From positions 1-40,030 of the forward strand of contig NZ_QHLY01000013.1 in NCBI RefSeq assembly GCF_003185895.1: 40,030 nt of DNA, written 5' to 3'. Both the position numbers and the translations under genes were made by a program. The notes below the pieces were generated by a model. That model was not told where the DNA came from. It did not search any database and was given only the letters and a program-made list of their open reading frames with translations. How positions within the stretch are numbered: the first letter of the stretch is position 1; every line of letters begins with the position of its first letter. Of the stretch, positions 1-7,774 are shown piece by piece. Source of the DNA: Cryobacterium arcticum (GTDB taxonomy: Bacteria > Actinomycetota > Actinomycetes > Actinomycetales > Microbacteriaceae).

Positions 1-120
1 CGCGCGCGAGGCCCGCGCGCTCGGGCCGCGCGGGTCAGGCGCCGCTGCGCGCATGGCGCGCCACCCGCGAATCGGCGTGCGCCCCGCGCTCGCCGAGCAG
101 CGCAGGCACGGCGCTGCCAT
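1..120. other. Left-edge stretch, no gene recognised
   Basis: Very GC-rich sequence with runs of alternating CG at the extreme left. All three forward frames read through as Arg/Ala-rich low-complexity peptides with no recognisable domain. It could be the tail of a gene lying mostly outside the window, but nothing supports a call. Confidence 0.3.
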
Positions 121-177
121 GGCTGGCCCATTTCGGCGGGTTGCCGACCGCCCCGCACGAGCGAGAATGGGCCAGTC
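121..177. repeat. Nested palindromic intergenic element, family A, copy 1
   Basis: Outer arms 121-132 and 166-177 (GGCTGGCCCATT against AATGGGCCAGTC) pair with one mismatch and enclose a GC-rich inner inverted repeat (GGCGG...CCGCC). The core TGGCCC/GGGCCAGTC recurs at 14282-14344 after purM. It lies just beyond the stop codon of the DUF3817 gene, so it may act as a terminator or be a REP-like element. Confidence 0.6.
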
Positions 178-189
178 ACGAAAGGTGGC

Positions 190-660
190 TTAGGCGCCGC
201 CGCCGGGCGGGCCCATCACGAGCAGCGTCGTGAAGACGGCGGCCAGGCCCACCACGAGCACGGATGCCAGCAGCGCCGGTCGTGCCAGACCGAAGCGCAG
301 CAGCCGGCTCACCACGGTGTGGTCGCGGGGGTCGTCCGTGGCCGTGCGGCGCCAGCCGCCGTCCAGCAGGTCGCGGCGCTCGAGCCAGCGGTCGAACGGG
401 ATCGTGGCGTAGGGCACCACGGCGGTGGCCACAGCGAGCAACATCAGCCGGGGCCGCCAGTGCTGGTTCACACCCACGAGCACCGCTGTGATGCCGTAGG
501 CCAGGAACACGAGCCCGTGCACAAAGCCGGCCACCCGCACGGCCCCGTCGCCGAAGTCGCCGGGGGCGAACACGTACTTGAGCAGCATCGCGGTGATCAG
601 GAGGGTCCAGGTGATCGCTTCGGCGATGGACAGGATGCGGTAGAGCAGGCGGGGTGACAC
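190..660 (-). CDS. DUF3817 family integral membrane protein
   Basis: A 156-residue membrane protein starting with GTG. The N-terminal MSPRLLYRILSIAEAITW stretch followed by hydrophobic segments (about residues 9-30, 40-62 and 70-88) is typical of the DUF3817 family, whose role is unknown. After a charged stretch with an Arg/Asp-rich loop (about 92-118), a last hydrophobic segment (about 128-150) precedes a short Gly/Pro tail ending GPPGGGA. An AGGAG sits about 10 nt before the start. The gene follows purQ on the same strand, but 186 nt and a large nested hairpin (766-835) separate them, so cotranscription is doubtful. The family assignment is from pattern recognition; no catalytic residues are visible. 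Confidence 0.8.
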   Translation of the reverse strand: MSPRLLYRILSIAEAITWTLLITAMLLKYVFAPGDFGDGAVRVAGFVHGLVFLAYGITAVLVGVNQHWRPRLMLLAVATAVVPYATIPFDRWLERRDLLDGGWRRTATDDPRDHTVVSRLLRFGLARPALLASVLVVGLAAVFTTLLVMGPPGGGA

Positions 661-765
661 GGGGGAACAACTCCTGGGCGTGGTCGGCGGGCAGGTCAGA
701 CTCCAGCCTGTCAGCCCCGCCTGAGCGGAACATCCGTCAAAGGATGGAACCCGCGGCCACCATCG

Positions 766-835
766 CCGAGTTGCCCTTTAACGGACGAATTGCCCCGGCG
801 CACCGGGGCAATTCGTCCGCAACAGGGCAACTCGG
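766..835. repeat. Nested double-hairpin element, family B, copy 1 (possible purQ terminator)
   Basis: Two perfect concentric inverted repeats. The outer arms 766-777 and 824-835 (CCGAGTTGCCCT and its complement) are 12 bp. The inner arms 782-798 and 803-819 (CGGACGAATTGCCCCGG and its complement) are 17 bp with a 4-nt loop. It begins 11 nt past the purQ stop codon on the minus strand. There is no U-tract, but a stem this strong could terminate purQ. A close relative lies in the same place after purC (6803-6868). Confidence 0.85.
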
Positions 836-846
836 CCCCAGAACAC

Positions 847-1545
847 CTACGCGTTGACCAGCGACCGCTCGATCACCGAGGTGAAGAAGGCGAGGCCGTC
901 GATGCCGCTGCGCATCGCGGCAGCGGTGTCGGGGCCGAAGCCGGGCTCGACGGCGTGCTCGGGGTGCGGCATCAGGCCCACGACGTTGCCGCGGGCGTTG
1001 GTGACGCCGGCGATGTCGTTGAGCGAGCCGTTGGGGTTCACGTCGAGGTAGCGGGCGATCACGCGGCCCTCGCCCTCGAGGCGGGCCAGGGTCTCTGCCG
1101 AGGCAATGAAGCCGCCCTCACCGTTCTTCAGCGGGATGGTGATCTCCTGCTTGTCGGTGAAACCGTTCGTCCAGTCGGTGGAGCTGTTCTCGATGCGCAA
1201 GCGCTGGTCGCGGCAGATGAACGCGCCGGCCTCGTTGCGAATCAGCCCGCCCTCGAGCAGGTGCGCCTCGGTGAGCATCTGGAAGCCGTTGCAGATGCCG
1301 AGCACGGGCATCCCCTTGTTCGCGGCGTCGATGACCTCGGCCATGATCGGCGACAGGCTCGCGATGGCCCCGCAGCGCAGGTAGTCGCCGTAGCTGAACC
1401 CGCCGGGCAGAACGAGGGCGTCCACGCCGTGCAGGTCGTGCTCGCCGTGCCACAGGGCCACCGGCGTCGCGCCGGCCAGGCGGATGGCGCGCTGGGCGTC
1501 GCGGTCGTCGAGCGAGCCCGGGAAGGTGACGACGCCGATGCGCAT
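847..1545 (-). CDS. purQ: Phosphoribosylformylglycinamidine synthase, glutaminase subunit PurQ
   Basis: PurQ releases ammonia from glutamine for the FGAR to FGAM step of purine synthesis, working with PurS and PurL. The 232-residue protein has the class I glutamine amidotransferase signature: the nucleophile in [11 protein letters not shown] (Cys about residue 82), an oxyanion loop [12 protein letters not shown] near residue 50, and the catalytic His/Glu in [10 protein letters not shown] near residue 195. Its length is normal. The ATG shares one base with the purS stop codon, so the two are translationally coupled. purL, commonly next, is not downstream: a hairpin element and a DUF3817 gene follow instead. 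Confidence 0.97.
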   Translation of the reverse strand: MRIGVVTFPGSLDDRDAQRAIRLAGATPVALWHGEHDLHGVDALVLPGGFSYGDYLRCGAIASLSPIMAEVIDAANKGMPVLGICNGFQMLTEAHLLEGGLIRNEAGAFICRDQRLRIENSSTDWTNGFTDKQEITIPLKNGEGGFIASAETLARLEGEGRVIARYLDVNPNGSLNDIAGVTNARGNVVGLMPHPEHAVEPGFGPDTAAAMRSGIDGLAFFTSVIERSLVNA

Positions 1546-1811
1546 CAGCGGGTTTCTCCGGCGGCCTCGAGCACGAAGATGCCGGTGACGTCCTCGATCA
1601 CGGAGTTGGACAGCACGGTGTCGGCCAGTTCCTGCACCTCGGCGAGCAGCGCGGCATCCGCGGGGCCCTCAACGGTGAGTTCGAACCGCTTGCCGACGCG
1701 CACGCCGGTGAAGTCGGTCTTGCCCAGGCGGCGGAGGGCGCCGGCGACGGCCTTGCCCTGGGGATCGAGCAGTTCTGCCTTGGGCATAACTTCTACGACG
1801 ATGGTTGGCAT
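1545..1811 (-). CDS. purS: Phosphoribosylformylglycinamidine synthase subunit PurS
   Basis: PurS is the small non-catalytic subunit that bridges PurQ and PurL in the Gram-positive type of FGAM synthase. The 88-residue product fits the family: an N-terminal strand [22 protein letters not shown], a [20 protein letters not shown] segment and a C-terminal helix with the [14 protein letters not shown] motif. A GGAG lies 6 nt before the ATG. It starts 40 nt after the kynU stop on the same strand, so read-through from the kynurenine operon is possible. A TAGAAT hexamer at 1849-1854, overlapping the kynU stop, could instead give purSQ its own promoter, although no good -35 is visible. Confidence 0.95.
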   Translation of the reverse strand: MPTIVVEVMPKAELLDPQGKAVAGALRRLGKTDFTGVRVGKRFELTVEGPADAALLAEVQELADTVLSNSVIEDVTGIFVLEAAGETR

Positions 1812-1851
1812 GGCTCACTCCGTAAGACGTCGGGGGCGGATGCTGACGATT

Positions 1852-3180
1852 CTACAGGCCCCCAGCCGGGGCCAGACCGGCCTGGCCGAGCAGGATGCCG
1901 CGCAGCACGTCGCGCACGGCCGCGACACCCTGGTAGGTCTCCACGAAGCTGGTGCAGAGCGGCGACAACCCGATCCGCAGGCCCTCGGGCGCGCGGAAGT
2001 CCGGGATCACGTCGTGCTCCCAGAGAATCTGCGTGACCTGCCGCATGGCGGGATGGTTCACCGTGATGTGGCCGCCGCGGTGGGTGTGCTCGCGGGGAGA
2101 CGCCACCGTGACGCCGAGCGGAACCAGCCAGGCATCCACCAGCTCGAGCGCGAACTCGGTCAGCGCCACCGACTTGGCGCGCACCTGATCGATGCCCATC
2201 TCGCCGATCATCTGGATGGTGTCTTGCATCGCGAGCATGCCCACGATCGCCGGGGTGCCGCTGAGAAAGCGGCGGATGCCCGGGGCAGGCACATAACCCG
2301 GGCCCATCGCGAACACGTCGGCCGCGCCCATCCAGCCCTGGATCGGCTGCGCCAGGTCAGGCTGCAATTCGGCACGCACGTAGCCGAACGCGGGGGCGCC
2401 CGGGCCGCCGTTGAGGTACTTGTAGCTGCAGCCCACGGCCAGGTCGACGCCGTCGAGGTCGAGGTTCACCGGCACCGATCCCACGGAGTGGCAGAGGTCC
2501 CAGAGCACCAGGGCGCCGGCGTCATGCACCGCGGCGGTGATCGCGGGAACGTCGGCGAGGAAGCCGGAGCGGTAGGCGACGTGGCTGAGCACCACGAGCG
2601 CGGTCTGCGGGCCCACCACGGCCCGCACCTGGTCGACGGTGACCCCGGCGGTGGTGCTCGATTCGATCCAGCGCAGGGTGAGCCCGCGTTCGGCGGCGAT
2701 GCCGGCGAGAACGTACCGGTCGGTGGGGAAGTTGTCGGTGTCGAGCACGATCTCGGTGCGGGCCGGCAGCGAGTCGACGGCGGCACGGGCGAGCTTGTAC
2801 AGGGTGACGGTGGTGGAGTCACCGATGTACACCTGGCCGGGCGCGGCGCCGAGCGCGGCATTGCCGAGGGCGTCGCCGATGGTCAGCGGCAGTTGCATCC
2901 ACTCGTCGTCCCAGCCGCGGATCAGCCGGGTGCCCCAGGCGCCGGTGAGGAACTCGGCGATGCGTTCGACGCTGGCGATGGTGGGGCGGCCGAGCGAGTT
3001 GCCGTCGAGGTAGACCACCGAGGGCGCGTCGGTGGCATCGGTGCCGGCGGTGCTGTTCTCGAGGCCTACGAACCGGCGGCGGTAGTGGCCGAGACCGTCG
3101 ATGCGGTCCATCCGACGGGCGAAGGCCAGGTGCGCATCGAGGCCGGTGCCCTCGGGCGCGGTGGTGTCGTGCTGGGTCAT
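1852..3180 (-). CDS. kynU: Kynureninase
   Basis: Kynureninase is a PLP enzyme that cleaves kynurenine to anthranilate and alanine (or 3-hydroxykynurenine to 3-hydroxyanthranilate). The 442-residue protein shows YLDGNSLGRP near the N-terminus, a cofactor-contact region VVLSHVAYRSG, the LWDLCHSVGSVPVNLD segment with the PLP-ring Asp, and the Schiff-base lysine in GCSYKYLNGGPG (Lys about residue 254). IQGWMG and GIRRFLSGTP follow, as in the family. It starts 2 nt after the amidohydrolase stop, making it the third gene of tdo-amidohydrolase-kynU. The length is slightly above the usual 415-420 residues. Confidence 0.95.
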   Translation of the reverse strand: MTQHDTTAPEGTGLDAHLAFARRMDRIDGLGHYRRRFVGLENSTAGTDATDAPSVVYLDGNSLGRPTIASVERIAEFLTGAWGTRLIRGWDDEWMQLPLTIGDALGNAALGAAPGQVYIGDSTTVTLYKLARAAVDSLPARTEIVLDTDNFPTDRYVLAGIAAERGLTLRWIESSTTAGVTVDQVRAVVGPQTALVVLSHVAYRSGFLADVPAITAAVHDAGALVLWDLCHSVGSVPVNLDLDGVDLAVGCSYKYLNGGPGAPAFGYVRAELQPDLAQPIQGWMGAADVFAMGPGYVPAPGIRRFLSGTPAIVGMLAMQDTIQMIGEMGIDQVRAKSVALTEFALELVDAWLVPLGVTVASPREHTHRGGHITVNHPAMRQVTQILWEHDVIPDFRAPEGLRIGLSPLCTSFVETYQGVAAVRDVLRGILLGQAGLAPAGGL

Positions 3181-3182
3181 GA

Positions 3183-4154
3183 TCAGAGGTCCTCGAGGTC
3201 GGGTCGGGGGAGCGCGTGGGCGGGCAGTGCGTGGGCGGGCAGTGCGTGAGCAGGCAGTGAGCGAGCACCGAGCAGCCAGTCGGTGAAACCGGTCAGGTCG
3301 GTGGGGTCGGTGGGGCGCTCGCCGGGTATCACGGTAACCCGTTCCGAGCTCACAGCGCGGGTCAGGGGGAGGGCTGCGGCCGCCGGATACCCGGGAAAGT
3401 CGGCCGTGAGCGCGGCCAGCACATCGTCGGACGAGAGCCCGCAGTCCAGCAGCGCCTCGATCTCCCTGCGGTTGAGCCCCACCGGCAGCGGCCCATTGCC
3501 GAGGTCGGTGCCGTAGAGCACCCGGCCGCCGGCGGCGTGGAAGCGCCGCAGATTGTCGCTGGCCACGGCGAACGCGGCGGTCGGCCGGCCCCAGCCGTGG
3601 ATGTCCAGGGTGCTGATCCAGGCGAGCCGTCCGGCCATGGCCGCGAGCAGGTCATCTGGGAGGCGTTCGCTGAACGGGGTGTGCGCGAGCAGGTCCACCC
3701 CGGCCGCGAACGCGGCGGCGGCCTGGCCGGCGCCCTCGGTGTGGGCGGAGACGGGCCGCATCCGTTCGTGTGCTGCCACCACGATCGCGGCGAGAGTGTC
3801 GGCGTCGAGCACCGGCCCGGCGACAGCGTTGAGTGTCACCTTGATCACGGATGCGCCGGCCGCGGCCTGCCGGGCGACGGCGTCGGGTGCGTCCTCGGGG
3901 GCGGCCACCGGGCAGGAGCTGCCGGGGGGAGCCCACACCTGCCGGCTGGGGTAACCATCGGGGGCGCCGAGGAACTGGGCGGCGTATCGTGCCTCCGGAA
4001 ACGACTCCAACGAGGAGCCGGCCGGCGGGGCCGCTGCGGACGGCACCCACCCGCCCAGGTCGAGCACCCGGCCGATGCCGCCGGCCGCGAGCGCCGCCGG
4101 GTCGATCAGCGCCAGGTGCACGTGGGCGTCGAGGAACGCGGGCAGCACCGTCAC
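3183..4154 (-). CDS. Amidohydrolase-superfamily hydrolase in the kynurenine operon
   Basis: A 323-residue metal-dependent hydrolase with the amidohydrolase ligand set: HVH in [10 protein letters not shown] (about residue 10), a Lys in ASVIKVTLN that may be carboxylated, His in SAHTEGAG and LLAHTPF, and Asp in LYGTDLGNG. Its GTG start overlaps the tdo stop codon (GTGA) and kynU begins 2 nt after its stop, so it is tightly embedded between TDO and kynureninase. The reading frame stays open upstream to 4826, but that part is antisense-frame shadow of tdo. The context suggests a role on N-formylkynurenine or another tryptophan catabolite; this is inference. The C-terminus carries three LPAHA repeats encoded by a 15-bp minisatellite. 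Confidence 0.85.
   Translation of the reverse strand: MTVLPAFLDAHVHLALIDPAALAAGGIGRVLDLGGWVPSAAAPPAGSSLESFPEARYAAQFLGAPDGYPSRQVWAPPGSSCPVAAPEDAPDAVARQAAAGASVIKVTLNAVAGPVLDADTLAAIVVAAHERMRPVSAHTEGAGQAAAAFAAGVDLLAHTPFSERLPDDLLAAMAGRLAWISTLDIHGWGRPTAAFAVASDNLRRFHAAGGRVLYGTDLGNGPLPVGLNRREIEALLDCGLSSDDVLAALTADFPGYPAAAALPLTRAVSSERVTVIPGERPTDPTDLTGFTDWLLGARSLPAHALPAHALPAHALPRPDLEDL
3214..3258. repeat. 15-bp tandem repeat (3 copies) inside the amidohydrolase gene
   Basis: Unit GCGTGGGCGGGCAGT at 3214-3228 and 3229-3243, with a third copy at 3244-3258 carrying two changes. On the coding (minus) strand it encodes three consecutive LPAHA pentapeptides near the C-terminus. Because the unit is a multiple of three, copy-number change would not shift the frame. 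Confidence 0.9.
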
Positions 4155-5005
4155 CGACCCACCTCGGTGCGCACCGCGAACAGCTCGGGGAAGAACGTGA
4201 GCTCCAGTGCCTTCTGCAGAAACCCGGCCCCGCTCGAGCCACCGGTGCCCGGCTTCATGCCGATGATCCGCTGCACCGTCTTGAGGTGCCGGAACCGCCA
4301 GAGCTGAAAGTTGTCCTCCAGGTCGACGAGCTCCTCGCAGGCCTCGTAGACGTTCCAGTTCTCGGTCTCGTTCTCGTATATTCCACGGAAGGTATGCACG
4401 AGTTCGGGCTGCAGCACCCAAGCCTCTGTGACGTCGCGGTCGAGCACCGCCGTCGGAATCTCGAAGCCCTGCCGGTGCAGGTAGCGCAGGAACTCGTCGT
4501 AGATGCTCGGCGCCTCGTACACCTCGCGCAACAGCGCCAGCGCCTCGGGGTCGCTTGCGAAGACCTCGAGCATGCGCGGATGCTTGTTGCCGAGCACGAA
4601 CTCCACCGCCCGGTACTGGTACGACTGGAAGCCGGAAGAGCTGCCGAGGAAGTCCCGGAACTGGGCGTATTCGGTGGGGGTGAGAGTCGCGAGCACCGAC
4701 CACTGTTCGGTGAGGGTGCGCTGGATGTGCTTGACCCTGGGGATGCCCTTCAGGGCCGGCGGCAGCCGGTCCTGGCGGAGGTGCTCGGCCGCAGCACGCA
4801 GTTCGTGGAGCACCAGCTTCAGCCACAGCTCTGTGGTCTGGTGCTGAATGATGAAGAGCAGTTCGTCGTGGTGCTCCGGCGCGCTGACCGGATTCTGCGC
4901 CGAGAGCAGGGTGTCCAGGTCGAGGTACCCGCCGTAGCTCATCCGTTCGCGAAAATCGGTGACGATCTCTGGTTCAAGATCGCGGGTGTTGTTCTGCACG
5001 GGCAC
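4151..5005 (-). CDS. kynA: Tryptophan 2,3-dioxygenase
   Basis: TDO is a heme enzyme that opens the indole ring of L-tryptophan to N-formylkynurenine. The roughly 284-residue protein carries [13 protein letters not shown] (distal His and substrate contacts), the [19 protein letters not shown] motif with the substrate-binding Arg, and [15 protein letters not shown], whose His is the proximal heme ligand, followed by GTGGSSG. I chose the GTG at 5005 because AGAGG lies 5 nt upstream; the GTG at 4999 is an alternative. The stop overlaps the amidohydrolase start. A GC-only hairpin (5019-5038) sits just upstream in the leader, and a TetR-type gene is divergent, making it the obvious candidate regulator. 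Confidence 0.95.
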   Translation of the reverse strand: MPVQNNTRDLEPEIVTDFRERMSYGGYLDLDTLLSAQNPVSAPEHHDELLFIIQHQTTELWLKLVLHELRAAAEHLRQDRLPPALKGIPRVKHIQRTLTEQWSVLATLTPTEYAQFRDFLGSSSGFQSYQYRAVEFVLGNKHPRMLEVFASDPEALALLREVYEAPSIYDEFLRYLHRQGFEIPTAVLDRDVTEAWVLQPELVHTFRGIYENETENWNVYEACEELVDLEDNFQLWRFRHLKTVQRIIGMKPGTGGSSGAGFLQKALELTFFPELFAVRTEVGR

Positions 5006-5018
5006 GGCGTCCTCTCTG

Positions 5019-5038
5019 CCGGGCCCACGCGGGCCCGG
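5019..5038. promoter_or_regulatory. Perfect inverted repeat in the tdo leader
   Basis: Eight-bp arms CCGGGCCC (5019-5026) and GGGCCCGG (5031-5038) with a 4-nt spacer, immediately upstream of the tdo ribosome-binding region and inside the tdo/tetR divergent gap. It could be a leader hairpin or an operator for the divergent TetR protein. Nothing in the sequence decides between them. Confidence 0.4.
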
Positions 5039-5190
5039 AACTGCTTCCTGAATTGTGCGGGGTGCGCCGGGCGGGCGCAACAGCATCCGCGGCCGGCGAC
5101 ACGCCCAGCGGCCCGGCCGGCGCCGACTTGGCGCGCCCGCGCCCACAGCGCTGGGGAGGGGTCCCTCCGCGGCCTCGGAGCAGAGGGTTC

Positions 5191-5196
5191 TAGAAT
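5191..5196 (+). promoter_or_regulatory. -10-like hexamer of a probably leaderless tetR transcript
   Basis: TAGAAT ends 7 nt before the ATG at 5204 and no Shine-Dalgarno is present, so transcription would begin at or next to the start codon. No clear -35 is visible. Confidence 0.55.
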
Positions 5197-5203
5197 CAAG
5201 CCC

Positions 5204-5905
5204 ATGACTACCTCTGCCCGGCCCCCGCAGGACGCGTCCCAACCGCGGCGCCGCGACGCCCGGCAGAACCGCGACCGCCTGATCGACGAGGCCCGCAGCC
5301 TCATCGCCGAACACGGCGTCGACGCGTCGCTGGAGGAGATCGCCCGCCGCGCCGACGTGGGCGTCGCGACGCTGTATCGCAACTTCCCCACCCGCGACGA
5401 CCTGGTGCGCGCCCTCTACGACATCGCCCTGGCGGAGCTTTTCGCGGTGCGGGCCGAGATCGAGGCGGCTCCCACAGCGTGGGCGGGGGTGGTGCTCTAC
5501 ACCGAACGCCTCGCCGAGTGGCTGGTGGCCGACCCGTCGCTGCCGCCAATCCTCAAGCGGATGGCCACGATCGACCCCACCGCCCGGCCCTCGGTGGAAT
5601 TCGAGAGCTTCATCGCCTCCCTCGTCGCCCAGGCGAAGAAAGACGGCGACCTGCGTCCGGATGTCGACTCCATGGACCTGGCCGTACTGGTCACCATGAT
5701 CGGTTCCCTGGGCACCCTCGGCGGCGGCTACACCGGCCAGTGGCGCCGGCAGCTCTCCCTCGTGCTCGACGGCCTGCGCTTGCCCGAGAAGCCCCGGCCC
5801 AAGCTGCCCGGCCGCCCCTTGAGCGTCAAGGAGTTCCAGGCCACCGTGCATGGGCTCACCCGGCGGTCCAAGCGCGCCGCCCGCGGCTCCCGCTCCGCCA
5901 CCTGA
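5204..5905 (+). CDS. TetR/AcrR family transcriptional regulator
   Basis: A 233-residue TetR-type repressor. The N-terminal DNA-binding domain (about residues 18-65) reads [17 protein letters not shown], then [20 protein letters not shown] with [11 protein letters not shown] following, the standard TetR helix-turn-helix. The C-terminal ligand domain is divergent, as usual, and contains a [14 protein letters not shown] stretch. The ATG at 5204 was chosen because the HTH follows at the normal distance, although the frame is open upstream. The C-terminal 25 residues are basic. It is divergent from tdo across about 200 nt and therefore may control the kynurenine genes, itself, or both; the ligand cannot be read from sequence. 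Confidence 0.9.
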   Translation: MTTSARPPQDASQPRRRDARQNRDRLIDEARSLIAEHGVDASLEEIARRADVGVATLYRNFPTRDDLVRALYDIALAELFAVRAEIEAAPTAWAGVVLYTERLAEWLVADPSLPPILKRMATIDPTARPSVEFESFIASLVAQAKKDGDLRPDVDSMDLAVLVTMIGSLGTLGGGYTGQWRRQLSLVLDGLRLPEKPRPKLPGRPLSVKEFQATVHGLTRRSKRAARGSRSAT

Positions 5906-5926
5906 CCCGTCGCTTCAGAAATCGCG

Positions 5927-6778
5927 CTACCCGGGCTGAACGCGCCGCGCCCACTCGACGATCAGGCGCAGGCCGGCCGCGAAGCCCGGGTCGTTCGGCC
6001 GGTTGAGAAAAGCATGGTCAGTGTCGGGAATCACGTGATAATCGACGCCTACCCCGGCTGCCGCGAGTTCTTCGGCGAACCGCCCGCCGGATGCCCGCAT
6101 CGAGTCGTGGTCGGCATCCAGCAGCAGGGTGCGCGGGAACCCGGTGAGCTCGTGGCCGCCGGGAAAAGCGTGCGGGTCTGCCAGTGCGGCCCGCGACCCG
6201 GCGTAGTAGAGGTTCACCAGATTGAGCAGTGGCGGGATGTGGGTGAACCGGCGACGGCCACGCAGCCGGGACAGCAGCTCTGGCGTGCGCACCGGCAGGG
6301 CGGCGTGGAAGATGCCGTAGGCCAGGAAGACGCCACGCGGTGCCGGCGCCCCGTCCGCCGCGAGACGCAGCGTGGCCGCCGCGGCCAGGCACGCCCCGGC
6401 GCTGGCTCCACCGAGAATGACGCCCGCGGGAAATTCCTCCGAGACCCGAGTCAGCACAGCCACGACATCGTCGACCGGCACCGGATAGCGCACCCGCGAT
6501 CGTCCCGCCGTGTTCGACTCGGGTGACGGTCGCCGGCGTTTGAGAAACGTCGCCAGGCGATAGTCCACGGTGATCACCGCGAAGCCGGCGTCGGCCAGAG
6601 CGAGGGCCACGTCGTGGGTTTCCGGCAGATCGAGCCCGCCCTTGACGAAGGCGCCGCCGTGCAGCCAGACAACGGGTACGGCGCTGGCGGGGTGGGCCGG
6701 GTAGTAGCGGCGCACGGGGATCGGACCGTGTGGACCGGCGATCGTGTCGTTGGTTGTGGCGACGGCTACCCCTGGCAT
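5927..6778 (-). CDS. Alpha/beta hydrolase, HSL/acetyl-esterase-like
   Basis: A 283-residue carboxylesterase-type hydrolase with hormone-sensitive-lipase family marks: the oxyanion motif VWLHGGAFVKGG (about residue 40), the nucleophile elbow LGGASAGACLAAA (Ser near 146), the acid LLLDADHDSMRASG and the His in PDTDHAFLNRP near the C-terminus. There is no signal peptide, so it is probably cytoplasmic. Its TAGTCT-N6-ATG upstream arrangement suggests a leaderless transcript. It ends 21 nt from the convergent tetR stop. The substrate is unknown. Confidence 0.88.
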   Translation of the reverse strand: MPGVAVATTNDTIAGPHGPIPVRRYYPAHPASAVPVVWLHGGAFVKGGLDLPETHDVALALADAGFAVITVDYRLATFLKRRRPSPESNTAGRSRVRYPVPVDDVVAVLTRVSEEFPAGVILGGASAGACLAAAATLRLAADGAPAPRGVFLAYGIFHAALPVRTPELLSRLRGRRRFTHIPPLLNLVNLYYAGSRAALADPHAFPGGHELTGFPRTLLLDADHDSMRASGGRFAEELAAAGVGVDYHVIPDTDHAFLNRPNDPGFAAGLRLIVEWARRVQPG

Positions 6779-6784
6779 CAGGCC

Positions 6785-6790
6785 AGACTA
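6785..6790 (-). promoter_or_regulatory. -10-like hexamer of a probably leaderless hydrolase transcript
   Basis: On the minus strand TAGTCT is followed by exactly 6 nt and the ATG at 6778. No Shine-Dalgarno is present. Confidence 0.5.
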
Positions 6791-6802
6791 GGCGACGATC
6801 GC

Positions 6803-6868
6803 CGAGTTGCCCGTCTATGGACGAGTTGCCCCGGTGCACGAGGGCAACTCGTCCCCAACGGGGCAAGT
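6803..6868. repeat. Nested double-hairpin element, family B, copy 2 (possible purC terminator)
   Basis: Inner arms GGACGAGTTGCCC (6819-6831) and GGGCAACTCGTCC (6842-6854) pair perfectly. Outer arms CGAGTTGCCC (6803-6812) and GGGCAAGTCG (6859-6868) pair with one mismatch. It ends 7 nt from the purC stop. It is clearly homologous to 766-835: the inner stem A:T pair of copy 1 (GAATTG) is a G:C pair here (GAGTTG), changed on both arms. Confidence 0.8.
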
Positions 6869-6874
6869 CGCGGG

Positions 6875-7774
6875 CTACGCGGCGGTCAGCAGCCCGAGCA
6901 GCTCTCGGTAGCGGGCCGCGGTCTGCTCCACGATCTCCGCGGGCAGCTCGGGCGGGGTGCCGGTCTGGTCCCAGTGCGCCGACAGCCAGTCGCGCACGAT
7001 CTGCTTGTCGAAGCTCGCCATGCGCTCCCGCGGGGTGGTGCCTGCCTGCCAGCTTGCGGCATCCCAGTACCGGCTGGAGTCGCTGGTGAGCACCTCGTCG
7101 GCCAGGGTGAGCAGGCCGGTCGTGCGGTCGGCGCCGAATTCGAACTTGGTGTCGGCCAGAATCACGCCCCGGGCTTCGGCGATGGCGGATGCCCGGCGGA
7201 AGATCTCCAGTGACGCATCGCGCAGGGCGGCGGCCGCCTCGGCGCCCACCAGCTCCACGGTGCGCTCGAAGGAGATGTTCTCGTCGTGCTCGCCCATCGG
7301 GGCTTTCCAGGCGGGGGTGTAGATCGGTTCGGGCAGGCGGTCACCATTCGACAGGCCGGCCGGCAGCGGGATGCCGCAGACGGTCTGGCTGGCCTCGTAC
7401 TCGAGCCAGCCGGAGCCGGTGAGGTAGCCGCGCACCACGCACTCGATCGGGTACATGTCCAGGGTCTTGCAGAGCATCGCCCGGCCGGCCACCGCGGCGG
7501 GGATCAGGCTCTTCGTGTCGATGCCGTGGTCGGGCACGAGGTGGTTGGGCACACCGTCGAGCTGGTCGAACCACCACAGGCTCAGGGTGGTGAGCAGTTC
7601 GCCCTTGCCGGGGATGCCCGGTTCGAGCACGTGGTCGAACGCGCTGACCCGGTCGCTGGCCACAACGAGCACGCGGTCGGCGTCGGCCAGGCCGGCGGAG
7701 CCGAGCGGCACGTACAGGTCGCGCACCTTGCCCGAGTACTCGTGCCGCCAGCCGTCCAACTGCAACGCGGCCAT
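6875..7774 (-). CDS. purC: Phosphoribosylaminoimidazole-succinocarboxamide synthase
   Basis: PurC (SAICAR synthetase) joins aspartate to CAIR using ATP, the eighth step of IMP synthesis. The 299-residue protein has GKVRDLYV at the N-terminus (glycine-rich nucleotide region), VVASDRVSAFDHVLEPGIPGKG, MYPIECVVRGYLTGSGW, the signature region ILADTKFEFG and ADEVLTSDSSRYW. The length agrees with the eukaryote/actinobacterial-type enzyme. Its ATG shares one base with the purD stop (TGATG), so the pair is translationally coupled. A nested hairpin follows the stop codon. Confidence 0.97.
   Translation of the reverse strand: MAALQLDGWRHEYSGKVRDLYVPLGSAGLADADRVLVVASDRVSAFDHVLEPGIPGKGELLTTLSLWWFDQLDGVPNHLVPDHGIDTKSLIPAAVAGRAMLCKTLDMYPIECVVRGYLTGSGWLEYEASQTVCGIPLPAGLSNGDRLPEPIYTPAWKAPMGEHDENISFERTVELVGAEAAAALRDASLEIFRRASAIAEARGVILADTKFEFGADRTTGLLTLADEVLTSDSSRYWDAASWQAGTTPRERMASFDKQIVRDWLSAHWDQTGTPPELPAEIVEQTAARYRELLGLLTAA

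Noticed and set aside
790..3249. Long plus-strand open frame (819 codons)
   Set aside because: It is the complementary frame of purQ, purS and kynU, whose motifs are clear; it is His/Gly/Val-rich without any recognisable domain.
4155..4826. N-terminal extension of the amidohydrolase frame
   Set aside because: The extra residues lie wholly inside tdo, show no homology and are Arg/Ala/Pro-rich; the GTG overlapping the tdo stop is the better start.
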